Shown one piece after another: positions 60,564 through 64,000 of a stretch of 64,000 bases of DNA (its first letter is position 1; every line of letters starts with the position of its first letter). The stretch lies in NCBI RefSeq assembly GCF_003337415.1, contig NZ_QPJT01000011.1, positions 103,453 through 167,452 on the forward strand. Direction: 5' to 3'. The DNA is from Anaerobacterium chartisolvens. Its GTDB lineage: Bacteria; Bacillota; Clostridia; Acetivibrionales; DSM-27016. Both the position numbers and the translations under genes were made by a program. The notes beneath the pieces were generated by a model. The model was not told where the DNA came from and ran no database searches. It was given only the letters and a program-made list of their open reading frames with translations.

Positions 60564-60786
60564 TTATAAAAAAATAAGAAAACCTTACCTAATTGCTAAG
60601 TAAAGTTTTCTTATGAAGTCTTTTAGTTTTAATCTCTTAAAAATAATCTCTTAAAAAACCTTAAAGCTGTTACCTTTCAAGAATATAAAAAATATCTATA
60701 TCTTTTTAGAAACTGAAATTTTTAAATACAAAAATAATCTATGATATAAAGTATACACTAATTAAAATGTTTTATGCAAGTATTTT
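60564..60786. other. non-coding spacer with hairpin and tandem repeat
   Basis: ATAAGAAAAC (60574-60583) and GTTTTCTTAT (60605-60614) form a perfect outer stem with further TTAC/GTAA pairing. TAATCTCTTAAAAA is repeated in tandem at 60630-60643 and 60644-60657. No gene seen. Confidence 0.6.
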
Positions 60787-61626
60787 TTAAATATTTACTA
60801 TCCAATCAGCATCAGGAGTTACAATTCTTCTTGAATTCATATATGCCATATCCAGTGGAAGTACAGTTTTTGCCAAATAGGTTTCGCCTGCTTTAGTTAT
60901 AACTAAAGCAAGGAGAGCCTTAGTAGAATTAGGTGGGCATAATGGCAATAATAATTGGATTTTTGACTTATTAGTATCTTTATCTGTAAAAAATTGAGGT
61001 ATTGCAATTTTATAATTTCTTCTTACTCTTTTTTCTGCTCGTTTTGTTGATTGCTCTAACCAACTAAGTAAATCACTTGGACTACCATCAAGTCCCACAT
61101 CTTGAAACCTTGAAATATTATGCTCAACTATATGCTCGTCATTAAAACGAATATCTAACCTTTTGTCAAATATGAGGTCGGAAGGGTTGTCCCAATATTC
61201 GGCTATATCTGGTAACTTGCTAAATGAAGTCATTTCATTATCAATACTTTTACAAAATTTCACAAAGTTCCATTGCTTAGATGTTGTAGCAGGGTATCGG
61301 ATATTTTTTGTAAAATATGCATAAATGTCTCTTTCGTATTCTTTAGTTTGAAGCCCTGTATTAAAACACATGGCAGACTCATCATCCAGAATAGCTATTT
61401 TACTTTCTGCTTTCAATCTATCATAAGTGAAGTATAAATAATTGTTTAATATCGGGAAGTTCCTTTGACCTGAAGGGTCTTTATATTTTTCTGATTTAAA
61501 ATTCCATTGTTCATCTTTTGCCATATCTGCTAATTTACTTAATTTAGTCTCAAAAAAATAGCTGTGCAATCCAACAAAGGCATCCTGCTCCAAACTATAT
61601 TCTGATATATAATTGCCTTCCATCAT
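60787..61626 (-). CDS. DUF3825-like protein
   Basis: 279 aa; the ATG is preceded by GGGGGAT. AILDDESAMCFNTGLQTKEYERDIYAYF and FNDEHIVEHNISRF fit DUF3825, a cytosolic family of unknown role, from recall. The C-terminal NFKIAIP-like NYKIAIPQFFTDKDTNKSKIQLLLPLCPP suggests a nucleotide or sugar-binding fold. AT-rich, framed by the 116-bp duplication, so probably acquired as a unit. Confidence 0.5.
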   Translation of the reverse strand: MMEGNYISEYSLEQDAFVGLHSYFFETKLSKLADMAKDEQWNFKSEKYKDPSGQRNFPILNNYLYFTYDRLKAESKIAILDDESAMCFNTGLQTKEYERDIYAYFTKNIRYPATTSKQWNFVKFCKSIDNEMTSFSKLPDIAEYWDNPSDLIFDKRLDIRFNDEHIVEHNISRFQDVGLDGSPSDLLSWLEQSTKRAEKRVRRNYKIAIPQFFTDKDTNKSKIQLLLPLCPPNSTKALLALVITKAGETYLAKTVLPLDMAYMNSRRIVTPDADWIVNI

Positions 61627-61822
61627 AGAATCATCCCCCTATAAAGTTAATAAGTACATTATACACCAAAATTTTTAAATCCAAAACATTTTATGGATTT
61701 ATATACAATAAAGGATATGCAAATAAAGGAATATTGGTTTTTTCAATATTTTTATGACAACGAATGTTTGCTTTATACAAACATATGTATATGCAATGAA
61801 GGTTTTATTTAAGATAGCAAAA

Positions 61823-61837
61823 AACAGGAGTGTCCCC
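61823..61837 (+). repeat. REP-like motif, next to the right duplication
   Basis: AACAGGAGTGTCCCC lies six bases before the right copy of the 116-bp repeat. It is related to the RAYT ends and to the motifs at 62273 and 63845. Confidence 0.6.
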
Positions 61838-61842
61838 TTTTA

Positions 61843-61958
61843 TATATTTGTGTTCGGGCATAATCTTCAACTCCTTAAAAGTTATTCACTTTATTATTAC
61901 CAGAATTTTGAATATTAAATTTATCAGAAAATATGTTCATTAAATAATCACTTCTATG
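61843..61958. repeat. 116-bp direct duplication, right copy
   Basis: Copy of 60448-60563 with about three mismatches. On the minus strand the duplicated yyaL start now opens an 18-codon frame (MPEHKYIKG...) ending at the REP-like motif, so the truncated copy is not a gene. Confidence 0.85.
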
Positions 61959-61979
61959 ATTATCTCTTTTGAAGGGTGA

Positions 61980-62215
61980 CGGTTAATGTGAAAATAAAGC
62001 GGTAAGATGATGAAATCGGAATGCCACAGGGGACGTCAGAGCGTGTGAAAACTCCAAAATTGCCAAAGAAATTGCAACACGCCACCGCTGAGGCATCATG
62101 GGGTACGGTGCCTCCGCTTTCCCTTCGATCCTTTGCTCCGCTACGGAAGCGGGCGAATCCGTCATCAAGATTCCTCCGCTACTTTTTTGCAAGAACTATA
62201 GCTTAAAATTTCACT
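61980..62215. other. GC-rich block without a convincing gene
   Basis: Within AT-rich island DNA this ~235-bp segment is clearly GC-richer and has short inverted segments (for example CTCCGCTACGGAAG). Open frames of 60-69 codons exist on both strands but have no ribosome site or recognisable product. It may be a remnant of an inserted sequence. Confidence 0.45.
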
Positions 62216-62272
62216 CAAAATAGTTTTTACACAGTCTGACGTTCCGTACAAACCGCTTTCAGATAACAAAAA

Positions 62273-62287
62273 AACAGGAGCGTCCCA
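62273..62287 (+). repeat. REP-like motif left of the recombinase-like gene
   Basis: AACAGGAGCGTCCCA. Its inverse (GGGGGACACTCCTG) lies at 63845, on the other side of the gene at 62433. Confidence 0.6.
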
Positions 62288-62432
62288 ATGGTAAACGGTA
62301 TAAAAAATTAATTTGCAGTATTAAGAGAAGTGTAATCATATAATACTATTTATAGAGGAATATCCTAAAAAATGTCGAACTTTATTTTTATAAATATTCT
62401 TATTGGAAAACATATAAAATGGAGGTGTATAA

Positions 62433-63833
62433 ATGAATTATGAGTGGCTTGATTTTCTTAGAAAAGAATATGCAAAATTGACAGACTTACATTACTGCAC
62501 TATAAAAAGAAAAATAGTTTATACCTTTTTAGCCAACTTGGGCTATGAAAAAGAATACTTTAAAGAAATCGAAAATACTGGATATATCGATATTTTTGCT
62601 TCAGATTTTTCATCCAAAAATAAAATTATTATAAGAGCTTTAGAAGGCAACTCAAAAATAGGAAATGATGTTTTTGAACATTTCGTAAATACTCTTTTTA
62701 ATTCTCAAATTGATTGGGGAATAGTATGTAATGGAAAAGATTTTATTTTAGTAAATAGCAAAATTGATGGAGAATATGAGCATAAGAAAGTATTACAATT
62801 TAACTTGCGCTTTACTTCGACAGAAGACTACCTTGAATATTTTTCATTCAACTCAATATTTAAAAGTAAGGTTACAAATTACTTTCTGTATTTGATGCAA
62901 TTCAAGTCGTATAAACTTCGTGAAAGCAATAAAATTTCGTCATGGATAAGCTATGAGTCTGTTCTGCTAAATTTTTTTAAATATATGGCTGAAAAAAAAC
63001 ATTATAGAGAATTAGAGCATATTGACTACAATGATTTCAAAGAATTTATTACTTATGAGATCGACTTGAAGAAAAAAGAGGAAAAAAGATACGCTCAATC
63101 TATCCATACAATTTTTAATAAATTTGCATACATTAAAGGGTTTTATGATACCCTGATAAAAAATGGGGTGATCTCTAATAATCCTTTTGACTTATTAAGT
63201 AATGAGAAAAAATTAGAGGGTATTGAGTATATTGAAGAAAATGAAGAATTTGAACCCTTACAAGAAGATGAAATAAATAAAATACTATCTTATTACGAAA
63301 ATTATCAAGATTCTGAACGAAATAAATTAATTTTTTTATTATGCCTCTATGCTGGTCTAAGTAGAGGTGAAATAAGAAATTTACAGGAAGAAAACATTGA
63401 TTTGGAAAAGAAATACCTGTGTGTGGGCGAAAAAACAGTTCCACTTTCAGAGGGTATTGCACAAAAATTAAAAGATTATATTATTTCAATAAAAGACGAT
63501 GCTGATTTTAGTGGGTTCGTATTTTATAGTAATTATAGCAAATATAAGAGTGGACCATTAAGTGAAAATGCCATTAACAACATAATTAAGGGATATTCAA
63601 AATATTTTGTTTACCCGTTACCTATTGAAAGACAAAAGCAAATTACTCCTGAATTTTTAAAAAAATCTTTAGTCAAAAGAATGTTTAAAAATAAATTCAC
63701 TATTGAAGAAATCTTAAAACTAACAGACCTTGAACTATCAACAATTGCACGTTATATTGCCACATCTGAAATAAAGGACAAAACAAATTTAGATAAAATG
63801 TTGAAATTTCACCCATATAAAGATTTTTTTTAA
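62433..63833 (+). CDS. fusion of nuclease-like domain and degenerate tyrosine recombinase
   Basis: 466 aa; GGAGGTG is 7 bases before the ATG. Residues 1-130 resemble the PD-(D/E)XK N-domain of type I restriction R subunits (GYIDIF...IIIRALEGN), but the E-x-K is replaced by R-A-L. Residues 163-258 look like an integrase SAM-like core-binding domain. Residues 280-445 look like the catalytic fold: LYAGLSRGEIRNL, PEFLKK and IARYI. Ser310 stands at the usual first Arg, Glu407 replaces the His of HxxR and the second Arg is Lys. The LGH motif is missing and Tyr441 is in place. It is therefore likely a DNA-binding but catalytically weak or dead protein. Confidence 0.65.
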   Translation: MNYEWLDFLRKEYAKLTDLHYCTIKRKIVYTFLANLGYEKEYFKEIENTGYIDIFASDFSSKNKIIIRALEGNSKIGNDVFEHFVNTLFNSQIDWGIVCNGKDFILVNSKIDGEYEHKKVLQFNLRFTSTEDYLEYFSFNSIFKSKVTNYFLYLMQFKSYKLRESNKISSWISYESVLLNFFKYMAEKKHYRELEHIDYNDFKEFITYEIDLKKKEEKRYAQSIHTIFNKFAYIKGFYDTLIKNGVISNNPFDLLSNEKKLEGIEYIEENEEFEPLQEDEINKILSYYENYQDSERNKLIFLLCLYAGLSRGEIRNLQEENIDLEKKYLCVGEKTVPLSEGIAQKLKDYIISIKDDADFSGFVFYSNYSKYKSGPLSENAINNIIKGYSKYFVYPLPIERQKQITPEFLKKSLVKRMFKNKFTIEEILKLTDLELSTIARYIATSEIKDKTNLDKMLKFHPYKDFF

Positions 63834-63844
63834 GTTTTGTAAAA

Positions 63845-63859
63845 GGGGGACACTCCTGC
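63845..63859 (-). repeat. REP-like motif right of the recombinase-like gene
   Basis: GGGGGACACTCCTGC, in inverse orientation to the motifs at 61823 and 62273, begins 12 bases after the stop codon. Confidence 0.6.
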
Positions 63860-63922
63860 TTTTTCAATGCTTATAGCGGTGAATGTTTACTTTAGGAGCT
63901 TTTCCTTTAAAGTAAGTACTTC

Positions 63923-63970
63923 TTGACAACTTGTAGCAACAAGATTATAATTAATTTGTTGCTACAAGTT
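63923..63970 (+). promoter_or_regulatory. promoter with palindromic operator before a terminal gene
   Basis: -35 TTGACA (63923-63928), a 17-bp spacer and -10 TATAAT (63946-63951). AACTTGTAGCAACAA (63928-63942) and TTGTTGCTACAAGTT (63956-63970) are perfect 15-bp arms. The layout (one arm starting at the end of the -35, the other past the -10) is the same as at 30449-30495. Confidence 0.8.
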
Positions 63971-63982
63971 GGAGGTGATGAT

Positions 63983-64000
63983 TTGGTAGCAAGAAAAAAG
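63983..64000 (+). CDS. start of a gene, probably another small RHH-type regulator (truncated by window end)
   Basis: GGAGGTGATG precedes a TTG at 63983, then VARKK. The earlier RHH gene likewise begins TTG with VERKK after a purine-rich site, and both have the same promoter/operator layout. Only six codons are visible. Confidence 0.4.

Noticed and set aside
61983..62206. 60- and 69-codon frames on both strands of the GC-rich block
   Set aside because: Neither has a start site or a recognisable product; the block may be a sequence remnant.

Overview
The window is chromosomal DNA from a low-GC, spore-forming Gram-positive bacterium, most likely a Clostridia member of the Ruminiclostridium/Acetivibrio type. 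The support is a GerW/YtfJ sporulation gene behind scpA-scpB-DUF2953, abundant AGGAGG-type ribosome binding sites with many TTG and GTG starts, AT-rich spacers, and Clostridia-typical families (DUF134, DUF2089, DUF2953, DUF3021, tandem M42 peptidases). No rRNA, CRISPR array or prophage was seen. The genus is inference.

Layout. 1-4.0 kb is an AT-rich run of four small-molecule enzymes (cupin, ThDP enzyme, nitroreductase, acyl-CoA dehydrogenase) entering from the left, followed by an AMP-ligase. 6-15 kb holds a cell-wall M23 peptidase, a CsoR/CPx-ATPase metal-efflux pair with three readable operators, a CadC-like ArsR regulator, a MATE pump, a ClpP remnant, a toroid-fold prenyltransferase-like protein and a DUF2089 pair. 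15.5-23 kb holds a Tet(M)-like ribosomal protection GTPase fused to a Rae1/YacP-type NYN nuclease, a SIS protein, an archaeal-type triosephosphate isomerase with YjbQ, a DUF4275-like protein and a glycerate kinase. 23-30 kb holds a chemoreceptor, an M50 protease, trpS and the scpAB-DUF2953-gerW group. 30-36 kb is accessory: an RHH regulator with a palindromic operator, two candidate small RNAs, a GNAT protein, a SecA paralogue and a RAYT-type transposase element with inverted ends. 36-45 kb holds tRNA-Leu, murD, a LytTR-DUF3021-ABC module, three tRNAs and three tandem M42 aminopeptidases. 45-54 kb holds an orphan NRPS-docking/BtrH-like protein, a soluble protein with a sodium-pump decarboxylase motif, DUF134 with a NifX-like protein, and a TetR regulator with two half-ABC exporters. 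53-60 kb holds a sigma region 2-only protein, a two-component system with a lipoprotein, and a YyaL-type protein. 60-64 kb is an AT-rich island with a DUF3825-like gene framed by a 116-bp direct duplication, a nuclease/recombinase fusion with degenerate active sites, and the start of another probable RHH gene.

Repeats tie the window together. Four copies plus one solo end of a ~205-bp inverted-repeat (MITE-like) element sit in spacers at 15.3, 19.1, 25.8 and 45.3 kb. A short REP-like motif (A[AG]GAG[CT]GTCCC[C]) recurs at six places, in inverted pairs around the RAYT transposase and around the recombinase-like gene. An identical 17-bp palindrome lies at the promoters of the MATE gene and of the TetR gene 37 kb apart, which suggests one regulator for both exporters. 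The strongest candidates for undescribed biology are the RPP-NYN fusion, the docking-domain/BtrH-like orphan, and the degenerate nuclease-recombinase fusion bracketed by REP-like repeats.
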